Below, in pieces: positions 1-6,917 of a stretch of DNA of 53,474 bases. The number at the start of each line of letters is the position of its first letter. Position 1 is the first letter of the stretch. Both the position numbers and the translations under genes were made by a program. The DNA comes from a virus, in the IMG/VR virus record IMGVR_UViG_3300045284_000563, positions 1 to 53,474 of that record; one strand, 5' to 3'. Below the pieces are notes generated by a model. It ran no database searches. It was not told where the DNA came from and saw only the letters and a list, made by a program, of their open reading frames with translations.

Positions 1-1
1 G

Positions 2-505
2 TGGCAACGCGGCAACGTAGCCAAGCTTCGCGACTACCTCTCGGACGAGGACGATGAGTTCCGTCGAGAAGTACTCGGAGAAGAGGAAGAAGACGAGGAC
101 GAAGAGGAAGAGGAAGAGGAAGAGGAAGAGGAAGAGGAAGAGGACATCCCCGAAGCGGACGCCAAGGACATCCTAGAAGGTCTCGGCGAGTACCTCAAGC
201 ACGAGGGCCACGACGCGGCGAAGGAGTCCGCGCGCATCGCACGTCTCATCGCCGCTGCCGGTGACTCAAACAAAGTTGACAAAGTGCTCGAAGAAGTGAA
301 TCGCCTCGTCGACGGCTCCGGTGTCGAGGCGATCAACGGCGACTACCACGTCGACAACTTCTACCACGACATCGTCGCCCTCTACGTCAACATGGGCGAC
401 ACGTACAACACGACTCTTCTCTACGAGACCGACAAGGATCGCTTCCTCGTCACGAGTTGGGGCGATTGGGTCGAGCACAACGAGCGCAAGTACAAGATCT
501 CCTGA
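2..505 (+). CDS. Acidic protein of unknown function, 5' end missing
   Basis: The reading frame is open from the window edge and stops at TGA 503-505, so the start codon lies outside. The visible 167 residues begin with a charged segment, then a near-pure Glu tract encoded by a GAAGAG hexanucleotide run, then an alpha-helical region and a C-terminal domain rich in Asp, Tyr and Val (NMGDTYNTTLLYETDKDRF) that could be a small beta-sheet fold. An internal ATG at 284 would give only the last 73 residues; the frame and codon use upstream of it look equally coding, so the longer partial gene is preferred. I do not recognise a family. A ribosome-binding site for the next gene follows 13 bases after the stop. 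Confidence 0.7.
   Translation, partial: WQRGNVAKLRDYLSDEDDEFRREVLGEEEEDEDEEEEEEEEEEEEEEDIPEADAKDILEGLGEYLKHEGHDAAKESARIARLIAAAGDSNKVDKVLEEVNRLVDGSGVEAINGDYHVDNFYHDIVALYVNMGDTYNTTLLYETDKDRFLVTSWGDWVEHNERKYKIS
101..142 (+). repeat. GAAGAG hexanucleotide repeat, 7 copies
   Basis: Seven perfect copies of GAAGAG lie in frame inside the partial acidic gene and encode alternating GAA/GAG glutamate codons. It is a coding microsatellite and likely varies in length between relatives. On the minus strand it gives a meaningless poly-Ser ORF. Confidence 0.95.
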
Positions 506-517
506 AAGGAAAAAACG

Positions 518-982
518 ATGGCACACAGATTAGTGAACGCGAAACGACGAAGCTCCCCGAAGGGCAAAGGCGGGAGCTCCGGCGGCGGTAACCCGCGCAA
601 CGACGGACGCATCACCGAAGAGCAGCACGACGACGCGATGCGCGTTCTACGCGCCGAGTACTGGCAAGGCGTGCGCGGGATCGCTCAGAGCGTTGCCGAT
701 CGCGTCAAGGAAGGCGAAGACGAAAACGACGTGATCCACGAAGAGGTAGACGGCTCGTACTGGGTCATCTACACGCACGCGAACTTCCAGGTGCTCATGT
801 GCTCGGACCACCACGACGCCTACTCGGAAGACTTCGGTGAGCCGCCGGTGCAGGACTCGCACATCAACTGGGCAGCGCTCACTTACGCGGCGCTGGCGCG
901 TGATGTTGGAGAGCAAGTGCGAGTCGGCGTCGAGGAAGCTCAGCGGCCTGCACGTCGTCCGCCCCCGCGGAGACGCCGGTGA
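518..982 (+). CDS. Conserved-looking phage protein of unknown function
   Basis: 154 residues, ATG start preceded by AAAGGA. The N-terminus is basic and Gly/Ser-rich and probably disordered. The core (about residues 28-130) has a helical EEQHDDAMRVLRAEYW segment, then a beta-rich stretch around YWVIYTHANFQVLMCSDHH and an acidic SEDFGE motif. The tail is Arg/Pro-rich. The core resembles hypothetical proteins I associate with environmental phages; no enzyme motif is visible. It ends by a 4-base GTGA overlap with the next gene, so the two are probably co-translated. Confidence 0.75.
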   Translation: MAHRLVNAKRRSSPKGKGGSSGGGNPRNDGRITEEQHDDAMRVLRAEYWQGVRGIAQSVADRVKEGEDENDVIHEEVDGSYWVIYTHANFQVLMCSDHHDAYSEDFGEPPVQDSHINWAALTYAALARDVGEQVRVGVEEAQRPARRPPPRRRR

Positions 983-2499
983 TCAACGTAGGCGACGCCG
1001 TAGTTGCCGAGTGGACGTGGGGCGGTCACCGGTTCCAGGCTACCGGCGTCGTCACCAAAGTCTCCGGCAAAACGGTCAAGGTTCGGCTCACAGAACACGC
1101 CGGTGAGCACTTCGCCCCCGGCTTCGTCGTGACAACCCAGGCGCAGAACGTGCGCAAAGAAGGCAACATGAAAACCGCAACCAAGCGCTCTGTTCAAGCG
1201 CCTCGCATGGACTCGTTCACTCGCGCGTATTTCGAAACTGCACTTTGGTCGTCGACGGACGAGTCAAACGACCAGGGCGGCGATCCGCTCGACGACAACT
1301 ACTCGATCGATGACATCTCGCCAGAGACACGCACTGAAATGATCTCGGACTGCGCCGACTTTCAAGAAAGGTACAGCAAGCTACTCGTCGAGAGCGGCAT
1401 GGATTTCTCGCGCGCCGGACACAACTTTTGGTTGAGTCGCAATGGACACGGGGCGGGCTTCTTCGACGACGATCAAGACGAGTTGCAAGAAGCGGCAAAG
1501 TCCTACGGCGAGTTCACCCTGTACGTTGGTGATGATGGGCAAATTCATGGAACACCGCTTAGCGGACACCGCGCAGTCCGCGCCCCCCGCGTCGTGCGCG
1601 ACTTCAACAAGCTCGATGATCTCGTCGCGCACGCCAAAAACGAGCTCGGCGCGACGCATATCGTTTCCTTGCTCATTCGAGGGACCGGCGAGGGCGAAAC
1701 AAAGCTCTACTTCCCCCGCGGTGGACAGTACCCATACGAAGAAGCGCGAGTGTGGCGCAAGGGCGGTTACTGGCACGCAGAAGGCCCCGGCGCGCGTACT
1801 GGAGTAACAAAACTCCCCGACAACGCCATGCCGATCGCGCAGTACGGAAACCCACGGCGATCATCCGGATACGCTCCGGGGCGAGCGGCCGAGCCTCGCT
1901 TCAAACTCGGCGCCCCACGCCCCGGCACGAGCGTCCGCGACTACGAGGCCGTCGACAACCGCGGCCGTCGCATCGCCGGCCCCTCCAAGAGCTACAGCGA
2001 CATGAAGCGTGCGGCGGGAACCGGCGGTCACGTCAAATTCGTACGGCCGGGGGCGAGCGAGGCGAAGCGAGGTGGCGACACCCGCGGGCTCAAACAAGCC
2101 GAAGCGGCCGGCAACAAGTACGGCTTCGAGCAGATCGAGAGCGACCACTTCCGCGACTGGGTTTTCGACCAGCTCATCGAGGCTAGCAAGATGGATCCTG
2201 ATCAAGTGCTCCCGCTAGAAACGAAGGCTGACGCGATGAAGATCGCCGGCAACATGCTCCAGCAACTAGGATGGGATACGAGACGCGATCTTCGGGCAAA
2301 CGACATCGAACGCATGGCAGGTAACGGCGACCCCGCCTACGCCGACGCATTCTACGAAGGCTTCGATCACGCGCTCGAATCGTCTAAGGACTGGCTCGCT
2401 GACGAGCTCCTAGAGATGAAATCTCAAATTCGATCTAGAACGAGCGAGGCTCGACGTCGCCCAAAAGCCAAAAGGTCGGCGCGCAAAAAGCAGCGCTGA
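979..2499 (+). CDS. Phage protein with GHxFWLxRNGHGAGFxD motif
   Basis: 506 residues from a GTG that overlaps the upstream stop (GTGA). The N-terminal 60 residues form a small SH3-like beta segment. Residues around 120-175 carry AGHNFWLSRNGHGAGFFDDD followed by LQEAAKSYGEFTLYVGDDG, a motif pair found in many phage proteins of unknown function. A linker with Arg/Gly-rich sequence follows, then a helical C-terminal part (residues ~370-490) and a very basic tail (RRRPKAKRSARKKQR). The combination suggests a nucleic-acid-associated phage early protein, but no catalytic residues can be named. The last codons CGC-AAA-AAG sit on a possible -1 slippery site leading into the winged-helix frame that follows. 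Confidence 0.8.
   Translation: MINVGDAVVAEWTWGGHRFQATGVVTKVSGKTVKVRLTEHAGEHFAPGFVVTTQAQNVRKEGNMKTATKRSVQAPRMDSFTRAYFETALWSSTDESNDQGGDPLDDNYSIDDISPETRTEMISDCADFQERYSKLLVESGMDFSRAGHNFWLSRNGHGAGFFDDDQDELQEAAKSYGEFTLYVGDDGQIHGTPLSGHRAVRAPRVVRDFNKLDDLVAHAKNELGATHIVSLLIRGTGEGETKLYFPRGGQYPYEEARVWRKGGYWHAEGPGARTGVTKLPDNAMPIAQYGNPRRSSGYAPGRAAEPRFKLGAPRPGTSVRDYEAVDNRGRRIAGPSKSYSDMKRAAGTGGHVKFVRPGASEAKRGGDTRGLKQAEAAGNKYGFEQIESDHFRDWVFDQLIEASKMDPDQVLPLETKADAMKIAGNMLQQLGWDTRRDLRANDIERMAGNGDPAYADAFYEGFDHALESSKDWLADELLEMKSQIRSRTSEARRRPKAKRSARKKQR
2484..2490 (+). other. Possible -1 frameshift site C-AAA-AAG
   Basis: In the zero frame the codons read CGC AAA AAG CAG CGC TGA. Slipping one base back on AAA-AAG leads directly into the open frame at 2490 that encodes the winged-helix domain ending at 2765. 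No ATG, GTG or TTG is available for that domain near its N-terminus. The site is one base short of the classic A-AAA-AAG heptamer. No downstream pseudoknot was evaluated. Confidence 0.35.
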
Positions 2500-2765
2500 C
2501 CGACGACGCGATCCTCCAAGCGATCTACGATCTGGGCGATGCCGACTACGCCGCCGGATTCGGTCGTGCGAGCACGAAAGCGCTCGCGGATCACTTCGGT
2601 ATTGATCCGAAGACGATGCTAGGGCGCATGCAACGACTCGCCAAAACAGGAAAAGTCGTTCGCGTCCGAGATGTCGTACTAGGCCCCGGCGATCGCAAAG
2701 TGATCGGCTGGCAACAGTGGGAAATGACATGGGATCCGGAAAACGATCCTTACGCCACGCCGTAG
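2496..2765 (+). CDS. Winged-helix DNA-binding domain, non-standard start
   Basis: The frame is open from 2439 to TAG 2763-2765 and encodes a convincing winged helix-turn-helix: LTDDAILQAIYDLGDAD, then ASTKALADHFGIDPKTMLGRM (helix-turn-helix), then LAKTGKVVRVRDVVL (wing). The only start-like codon in the right place is CTG at 2496, which overlaps the upstream TGA; the first ATG (about 2620) would cut the recognition helix. Either CTG initiation by translational coupling or a -1 frameshift from the preceding gene must produce it. If fused, the product would be the 500-residue phage protein with a C-terminal DNA-binding domain. Likely role: transcription regulation or DNA targeting. Confidence 0.6.
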   Translation: MTDDAILQAIYDLGDADYAAGFGRASTKALADHFGIDPKTMLGRMQRLAKTGKVVRVRDVVLGPGDRKVIGWQQWEMTWDPENDPYATP

Positions 2766-2816
2766 CCGCCCTACAGTTACTCCGATGCCCTGGGGCCCCG
2801 CACCGCTCCGGCACCG

Positions 2817-2981
2817 CTAAGCTCGACGACGGGCGCGTGATTTGTCTGGCCGCAATTTCGATCGCAAATCTCGACTCATTCGAAGACGCTCAGCATCGAC
2901 GCCCACGCTGTACCCCACGTAATACCCGGTACCGAACGGGACGAAAAACGCGAGAGCCGTAAGAAGCACCAGGGCTATCAT
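2817..2981 (-). CDS. Small single-pass membrane protein
   Basis: 54 residues; ATG at 2981-2979 overlaps the upstream lysozyme-like gene's TGA by 4 bases. Residues 1-27 form one hydrophobic segment (MIALVLLTALAFFVPFGTGY) followed by a basic, Arg-rich cytoplasmic-type tail (about 25 residues, RRRA end). It is the last gene of the leftward operon and directly follows the lysozyme-like gene, so a holin- or spanin-like helper role is conceivable but is inference from position only. Confidence 0.65.
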   Translation of the reverse strand: MIALVLLTALAFFVPFGTGYYVGYSVGVDAERLRMSRDLRSKLRPDKSRARRRA

Positions 2982-3583
2982 CCGCCACCACTCGGCAGGA
3001 GGAGCTTCCTGTACACGCTCGCGTACGTCATCCCTCGGTGCGAGTGCATTGGGAGCACGATCGCGTGACAGTCGTTCGAAGGTAGGTGGTACTCACTAGC
3101 GAGACGAGCACCCATCCACCACGAGTCGCCCTCGAACCGTATCGAGCACCGGCTCGCGTGGTACATCAAAATCTTGACCCCAGCGAGCGCGCACCGGTAC
3201 GTCGCTTCGGCATCGAGTCCGGGTAGGCTTTGCCACTCGTCCTCGGTGATTTGGTAGTCGGGGTCTCGAATCGCCCCGTGGAGCGTCACCCGGTGATTGA
3301 TCTGCGTGAGGCAGAGCTCGCCCCCGGGGCCCTTCTTCTCGCCCGCGTGGACGCCGCGCTCGAGGCCGCTCTCCCACTCCTCGACCATCGTGAGCGCCGC
3401 AAGGCAGCCGGCGAAGGTCCAGCCTCGAGCGAGCTTCACATCGTGGCACGCCCGCACGTCGCCGTCAGCGATGCGGCCGATTCGACCCTTGCGCTCGTCA
3501 CTGGTCTCACCCCAGTAGCGTTCGTGCACGCGGGTCGTGTGGTACTTCAAGAGGAGAACACTAAGAGCGGTTACTACGTCCAT
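2978..3583 (-). CDS. Lysozyme-like (transglycosylase-type) protein
   Basis: 201 residues. The central part resembles the lysozyme-like fold of phage glycosidases: LAALTMVEEWESGLERGV, with Glu in WESG in the usual catalytic position, then GPGGELCLTQI (the GxGxxxCLxQ loop-strand pattern) and a later DAEATYRCALAGVKIL-YHASRC pattern seen in phage lysozyme-like proteins. No signal peptide is obvious; residues 1-12 are mildly hydrophobic. Function would be peptidoglycan cleavage during lysis. It sits next to last in the leftward operon, upstream of a one-TM protein. The family call is by motif only; an unrelated helical protein is possible. Confidence 0.6.
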   Translation of the reverse strand: MDVVTALSVLLLKYHTTRVHERYWGETSDERKGRIGRIADGDVRACHDVKLARGWTFAGCLAALTMVEEWESGLERGVHAGEKKGPGGELCLTQINHRVTLHGAIRDPDYQITEDEWQSLPGLDAEATYRCALAGVKILMYHASRCSIRFEGDSWWMGARLASEYHLPSNDCHAIVLPMHSHRGMTYASVYRKLLLPSGGG

Positions 3584-3817
3584 TTACGTCACTCTAGCAA
3601 AGTATCGTTCGGCGTCTTCGACAATGACAGAGGCCGGAACAGCCAACTTCCGACTGATCTTTCGAAGATGCACCACCGTGGTTTTGGTTGTACCGCTCTC
3701 TAGCCGAGAAACCGCAGACACGGTCACCCCAAGAGCGTCGGCGAGATCCCCCTGAGACGCGCCACGAATTCGACGATTCGTGTAGATGGCGAGACCTACA
3801 GCCTCGTCATAGGTCAC
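3584..3817 (-). CDS. XRE-family helix-turn-helix regulator
   Basis: 77 residues from GTG 3817, which overlaps the upstream stop as GTGA; a longer frame exists but runs antisense-like through the neighbour. The protein is essentially one Cro/C1-type HTH: ASQGDLADALGVTVSAVSRLESGTTK, with the classic Gln at helix 2 and SAVSRLE recognition helix. The C-terminal YF-containing tail may dimerise. It abuts the lysozyme-like gene (stop TAA immediately before its ATG). Likely an operon regulator. Confidence 0.85.
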   Translation of the reverse strand: MTYDEAVGLAIYTNRRIRGASQGDLADALGVTVSAVSRLESGTTKTTVVHLRKISRKLAVPASVIVEDAERYFARVT

Positions 3818-4086
3818 GGACACTCCTTCATCGGCGTGCAGACGACCTCGATCATCCCCTGCCCGGCGCCTTGCTGGTAACAAAAGTAGAGCCCTAAGGG
3901 CGTGCTCTGCACCGAGAGGCCCCACGCGGCGACCTCTGCGGGGATGGTTTGGCACCGGCGGGCCGGCGGCGGTGGCGGTTCCTTCGTGCCGAATAACGGA
4001 AAAAACATGATCAGCGCGATCAACACACCGAAAGCGACAATCGTGAACGCGATGACGTCCGTCCTATCGAGCGCGTACCGTGTCAC
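3814..4086 (-). CDS. Single-pass membrane protein with periplasmic Cys-rich domain
   Basis: 90 residues from GTG 4086 (GTGA overlap with the upstream stop). Residues 10-32 are a clear transmembrane helix (VIAFTIVAFGVLIALIMFF). A Pro run (EPPPPPA) follows, then a small domain with three Cys residues (C45, C68, C82) that could form a disulfide outside the membrane. No family recognised. It lies in the small-gene operon upstream of the XRE regulator. Confidence 0.7.
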   Translation of the reverse strand: MTRYALDRTDVIAFTIVAFGVLIALIMFFPLFGTKEPPPPPARRCQTIPAEVAAWGLSVQSTPLGLYFCYQQGAGQGMIEVVCTPMKECP

Positions 4087-4355
4087 GGTCGCACCTTCCC
4101 GAGAATGCGGTGATGTTCCACTTCCCCGATGAGCTTTCCGAGCTCGCTGAATAGATTTTCGACCGGCGCCCCGCTGAGTATCTTGCCCGCTTCGTTCCTG
4201 ATTGCCATTGCGACAGCCGCCAGAGCCTTGTCTGTCGGCAATTGCTTGACCTCTTCGAGTTTCGCCGCCGCATCGACTATGTCCGCCGCTACAAGTAGAC
4301 TCTCGGCTCCGTCTTTCTGGATGAGAGCGACAAATTTATCTGACAACTCGCTCAT
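4083..4355 (-). CDS. Small helical protein, unknown
   Basis: 90 residues, almost entirely alpha-helical and Ala/Glu/Lys-rich (MSELSDKFVALIQKDGAESL start). ATG 4355 overlaps the upstream gene's stop by 4 bases and its own stop overlaps the next start. No Cys, no membrane segment. Function not recognisable; the overlaps support it being a real operon member. Confidence 0.65.
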   Translation of the reverse strand: MSELSDKFVALIQKDGAESLLVAADIVDAAAKLEEVKQLPTDKALAAVAMAIRNEAGKILSGAPVENLFSELGKLIGEVEHHRILGKVRP

Positions 4356-4678
4356 GGTCGCACCTTTCGCATCGCGCTCGGGCGCGTGACGAGCTCGAGG
4401 CGTTTAAGCCGCTCGAACATTATGGGATCTCTATCGCGCAGCACGTCTTCTGCGTCGTTGTCGTGCGGGAGTGTTTTTTTCACTCTCGCCAGTTCGGCTG
4501 CCCACGCATCAGCGACATCGCAGGCGAGCTCCGACGCCTGAAGATCCATGACCTCGACCTCGTCGTCGACGCGCGCCTTACGCATGAGCTCGCGCGTCTC
4601 GGCGGCGCGATGATCGCCGTCGAAGGATCGTTTCTTGGCTCTTCTCAATCTGCCGGCGAGTTTAGCGCTCGTTTTCAT
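4352..4678 (-). CDS. Small charged protein, unknown
   Basis: 108 residues with a very basic N-terminus (KLAGRLRRAKKRSFDGDHRAA) and an acidic helical middle. ATGA overlap at both ends (4675-4678 and 4352-4355). The N-terminus could bind nucleic acid. No family recognised. Confidence 0.6.
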   Translation of the reverse strand: MKTSAKLAGRLRRAKKRSFDGDHRAAETRELMRKARVDDEVEVMDLQASELACDVADAWAAELARVKKTLPHDNDAEDVLRDRDPIMFERLKRLELVTRPSAMRKVRP

Positions 4679-5100
4679 CGCTTCCTCTTTTCCGCCTCGA
4701 GTTGCTCTAGTCCACGGTACGACGCCATCCTGAGTACCTCGACGCGCGTGAAACGTTTGCCAGGCTCAGATATTCTCTCGGCGATCCGATCGAGCTCCTT
4801 GACGAATGACTTAGAGTATCGAACCGCTGTCGCCACCCCTAGCTCCGAGTCTGGCGTATGATCCTGTCCGTGCGTTCGAATGTACTCGATCAGATCATCA
4901 GCCGGAGCAAACCACTCACCCTTCGGATTTAGCCGCAAATGCGCGAACTGCACGTGCATGGCGCGCTCCTCCGAACGGCCTCCCGGGATCGCTCCGAGCA
5001 ACTTAACGCCAGCCCCTAACCCGCTCATGCGAACCTTGACGCTCCGGCTGTGCCCGATCTTGATCGGACCATTGCCTCTCTGCGCAAAATACACGCTCAT
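4675..5100 (-). CDS. GIY-YIG-like (MUG113/T5orf172 type) nuclease fused to RHH domain
   Basis: 141 residues from ATG 5100, preceded by GGAGAAACG and overlapping the upstream RHH gene as ATGA; an upstream frame extension lacks support. Residues 1-75: SVYFAQRGNGPIKIGHSRS (YF and KIG replace GIY and YIG), Arg in KVRM, and a Glu in RSEERAMHVQFAHLR followed by GEWF, the pattern of MUG113/T5orf172 proteins. Residues ~85-140: VRYSKSFVKELDRIAERI plus FTRVEVLRMASYRGLEQL, a ribbon-helix-helix-like unit. A paralogue with the same two-part plan is at 14480-14938. Likely a DNA-nicking or DNA-processing protein steered by its RHH part. Confidence 0.7.
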   Translation of the reverse strand: MSVYFAQRGNGPIKIGHSRSVKVRMSGLGAGVKLLGAIPGGRSEERAMHVQFAHLRLNPKGEWFAPADDLIEYIRTHGQDHTPDSELGVATAVRYSKSFVKELDRIAERISEPGKRFTRVEVLRMASYRGLEQLEAEKRKR

Positions 5101-5285
5101 CGACGTTTCTCCACCGGTCGTTGTTCCACTGCCACCAGCCCGAGACGGAGCAGCCACGTGCTGAGCCCGAGACCTTCGCCGGCAGCCGCAGCGTCTAGGG
5201 TCGCCTTTTGCTGCGTCGTCATGCGCACGTTGATGACCTCCTCTTTCGGAGCCCTGACGTTCTTCTTGTTTCGTTTGGTATTCAT
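5097..5285 (-). CDS. RHH-type DNA-binding protein
   Basis: 62 residues: a basic N-terminal arm, beta strand VINVRMT, then two helices (QQKATLDAAAAGEGLG, STWLLRLGLVAVEQ), the layout of DUF1778/MobC-like ribbon-helix-helix proteins. It overlaps the GIY-YIG/RHH gene downstream by 4 bases and could form a pair with it, in a regulator or antitoxin-like role (inference). The protein encoded at 45795-45974 has the same overall plan. Confidence 0.7.
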   Translation of the reverse strand: MNTKRNKKNVRAPKEEVINVRMTTQQKATLDAAAAGEGLGLSTWLLRLGLVAVEQRPVEKRR

Positions 5286-5560
5286 CTTTTTCTCTCCAGA
5301 GTTCTCATGGCCGCCGCGGCGTGATCGCGTGCGGCCCGAAACCGTTCCTTCGCCGAGCCAGGACGAATCGACTCCGAAACGCCGGAGAGGATCTTGTCGG
5401 CCCTGTTGAGCGCCTCAAGCCGTATTTCGGCGGACGCGAACAGTAGCGCATGCCGGATCTCGCTTGGGAGCTTACCCAGGCAGTTTCGACAGAACGACTG
5501 CCGGATCGGGATCGCCTTGCCGCAGCCGCGCGTACGGCAGGCGCTTTCGGTCGGGCTCAT
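5282..5560 (-). CDS. Small Cys-rich (zinc-binding?) protein
   Basis: 92 residues from ATG 5560 (ATGA overlap with the upstream stop). The N-terminal part has CRTRGCGKAIPIRQSFCRNC, a four-Cys pattern fitting a small zinc ribbon. The rest is helical and basic. The start further upstream seen in this frame is rejected because it would run through the coding part of the preceding gene. Function unknown; possibly nucleic-acid binding. Confidence 0.7.
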   Translation of the reverse strand: MSPTESACRTRGCGKAIPIRQSFCRNCLGKLPSEIRHALLFASAEIRLEALNRADKILSGVSESIRPGSAKERFRAARDHAAAAMRTLERKR

Positions 5561-6027
5561 GTGACGTCGTCTCCCATCACGAGTTCGTTTGGTACTTGAT
5601 CCGTCTTCTGTCGAAGCGGGTTGACGTTTTGCCAAAGCCCCTCCTCGTTCTCGTACGCAACGAAGCACGTCCAACTGCACCGGCCGTAACGCGCCAGAAC
5701 GAAGCGACATTCAATGCCGGCGCTCGCAGCGAGCACCATAACGAAGTAACAAGCTTCGTCCGCGTCCATTGGTTTGCGCAGGTCGGCAGACGCCGCTTCG
5801 TCCGGCAATATCGCCCGTATCATCTCCCCGTGGATGGGATCGGGCGCGTACACGCACCGGCGATGCAGTTCGTCGATGATCGCGTTCAACTTGTCTCGAC
5901 GGAGCGGTTTATCACCCGTCAATTTGTGGGCGAGATCACGAACGGCCGTCTTGGTGTGTTCGCGTGCGACGGCGATGTTGAGCGCTTTGATCGTCTTGGC
6001 GAGCCCGGTAGGAAATAAGTTCATCAT
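5557..6027 (-). CDS. Transglutaminase-like fold without the catalytic triad
   Basis: 156 residues from ATG 6027 (overlaps upstream TGA; a second ATG follows at once). The sequence follows the phage transglutaminase-like pattern: an RRDKLNAIIDELHRRCVYAPD segment is followed by MDADEACYFVMVLAASAGIECRF in the place of GDCDDxxxLLAALL-AxGIxxRFV, then SWTCFVAY for xSHVxVEV, then LWQNVNP for WxPLDP. In this alignment by eye, the catalytic Cys, His and Asp are Ala89, Cys121 and Asn136. It may be a non-enzymatic scaffold or binding protein. The family call is tentative because it rests on spacing and a few motifs. Confidence 0.5.
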   Translation of the reverse strand: MMNLFPTGLAKTIKALNIAVAREHTKTAVRDLAHKLTGDKPLRRDKLNAIIDELHRRCVYAPDPIHGEMIRAILPDEAASADLRKPMDADEACYFVMVLAASAGIECRFVLARYGRCSWTCFVAYENEEGLWQNVNPLRQKTDQVPNELVMGDDVT

Positions 6028-6224
6028 GAGTTTTTCGCCAGCATCTTGCGGTACTCGAGCAGGTCTCGCGCTCGGACGTCGAAACGCTCGCTCAGATCCA
6101 TCGCCAATTGAAAGTCCGGCGAGAGCAACGCGAACGAGCTCCGCAGCACTGCCGACACGAATGCCACGGCTTCCGCCTTGGTTTGAGGATTGCGCAAGGA
6201 GGCTACGTTGATTTCGGCTCTCAT
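6024..6224 (-). CDS. Small helical protein, unknown
   Basis: 66 residues, helical, with no Cys or membrane segment. ATG 6224 overlaps the upstream gene's stop and its TGA overlaps the next ATG. No family recognised. Its place inside the chain of 4-base overlaps is the main support. Confidence 0.6.
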   Translation of the reverse strand: MRAEINVASLRNPQTKAEAVAFVSAVLRSSFALLSPDFQLAMDLSERFDVRARDLLEYRKMLAKNS

Positions 6225-6445
6225 CGCTTCGTCCTCCGAGCGTCCCCGAGGAGCTCCAACGTGCGCTTGAGCACCGCATCGGCCTCGTCACCGTAGTGGC
6301 GAACGAGCACCTTCGCGATGGCGTGAGCGTCCGTGTCGTAGCCACGCATGTCGTCCCTCGAGTTCTTCTTGAGCGCCCGGTCGACCGCCGCGGGGGTGCC
6401 GGTTGGTTCGACGCCCGAATAGCGACCGTTTGGGCGTTTGGGCAT
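6221..6445 (-). CDS. Small charged protein, unknown
   Basis: 74 residues from ATG 6445, chosen because AGGAGAACC lies just upstream; an ATG-type start 21 bases earlier lacks a better site. Basic N-terminus (MPKRPNGRYSG), then a helical acidic/basic region. No family recognised. Confidence 0.6.
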   Translation of the reverse strand: MPKRPNGRYSGVEPTGTPAAVDRALKKNSRDDMRGYDTDAHAIAKVLVRHYGDEADAVLKRTLELLGDARRTKR

Positions 6446-6462
6446 TGGTTCTCCTGTGAAGG

Positions 6463-6837
6463 TCACAGTTCCCCCTCGAACCCCGCCTCGCGGTACAGAT
6501 TACAAATCGCGCCGTCGAGGAAGCCCCCGTCGAGCCGTCCGAGCTCGCCGTTCAAGAGCCCTCGGAAGCCGCGAAGGGCCGCTTCCCACTCCTTTCCGAG
6601 TACACCGTCTTCGGCGATCTTCGAGTCGTAGCGCGCCTCGTGGGCAGCTGCGTACGCGGCGAGGCTTCGGATGCCCAGAACGAGAGCACTTTCGAAGCCG
6701 TCAAACGGTGAATGCCACGCATAGTCGTGGCGGCTGATGTAACCGGTCGGATCGGCCGGGGTGCGTTTTCGCTGCTCGAGAACAGGGTTCCGAAGTGCGA
6801 GCGCGTAGTAGCGGGTTTGGATTTCATTGACGGTCAT
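6463..6837 (-). CDS. First gene of leftward operon, unknown helical protein
   Basis: 124 residues, predicted mostly helical, with conserved-looking aromatic residues (TRYYALALRNP, YAWHSPFDGFESAL). Its start at 6837 faces the divergent promoter region. As the promoter-proximal gene it is probably expressed early and strongly, but the sequence gives no function. Confidence 0.65.
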   Translation of the reverse strand: MTVNEIQTRYYALALRNPVLEQRKRTPADPTGYISRHDYAWHSPFDGFESALVLGIRSLAAYAAAHEARYDSKIAEDGVLGKEWEAALRGFRGLLNGELGRLDGGFLDGAICNLYREAGFEGEL

Positions 6838-6861
6838 GGCTAGTCAGACGAGCCTCGCTAA

Positions 6862-6888
6862 TGTATATTCAACCGACCCCCATTGAAT
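6862..6888. promoter_or_regulatory. Divergent promoter region with inverted repeat
   Basis: The 80-base gap between the leftward operon (start 6837) and the rhomboid gene (start 6918) is AT-richer than its surroundings. ATTCAA (6867-6872) and TTGAAT (6883-6888) form a perfect inverted repeat with a 10-base spacer, overlapping a TATACA-like -10 box on the minus strand. It looks like an operator. No good -35 is visible. Confidence 0.4.
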
Positions 6889-6917
6889 AACCTAACCGCA
6901 CCCCGCGTCTACCCCAT

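Noticed and set aside
34-336. 100-residue poly-Ser ORF on the minus strand side of the partial acidic gene
   Set aside because: It is the antisense of the GAAGAG repeat and has no ribosome site; the plus-strand frame has normal codon use.
2717-2962. 81-residue plus-strand ORF downstream of the winged-helix domain
   Set aside because: It overlaps the well-supported minus-strand membrane gene and has no ribosome site or recognisable sequence.
6028-6345. Upstream extension of the transglutaminase-like gene
   Set aside because: It would overlap two genes in other frames and is Ser/Arg-rich as in shadow frames; the ATGA coupling fixes the start at 6027.
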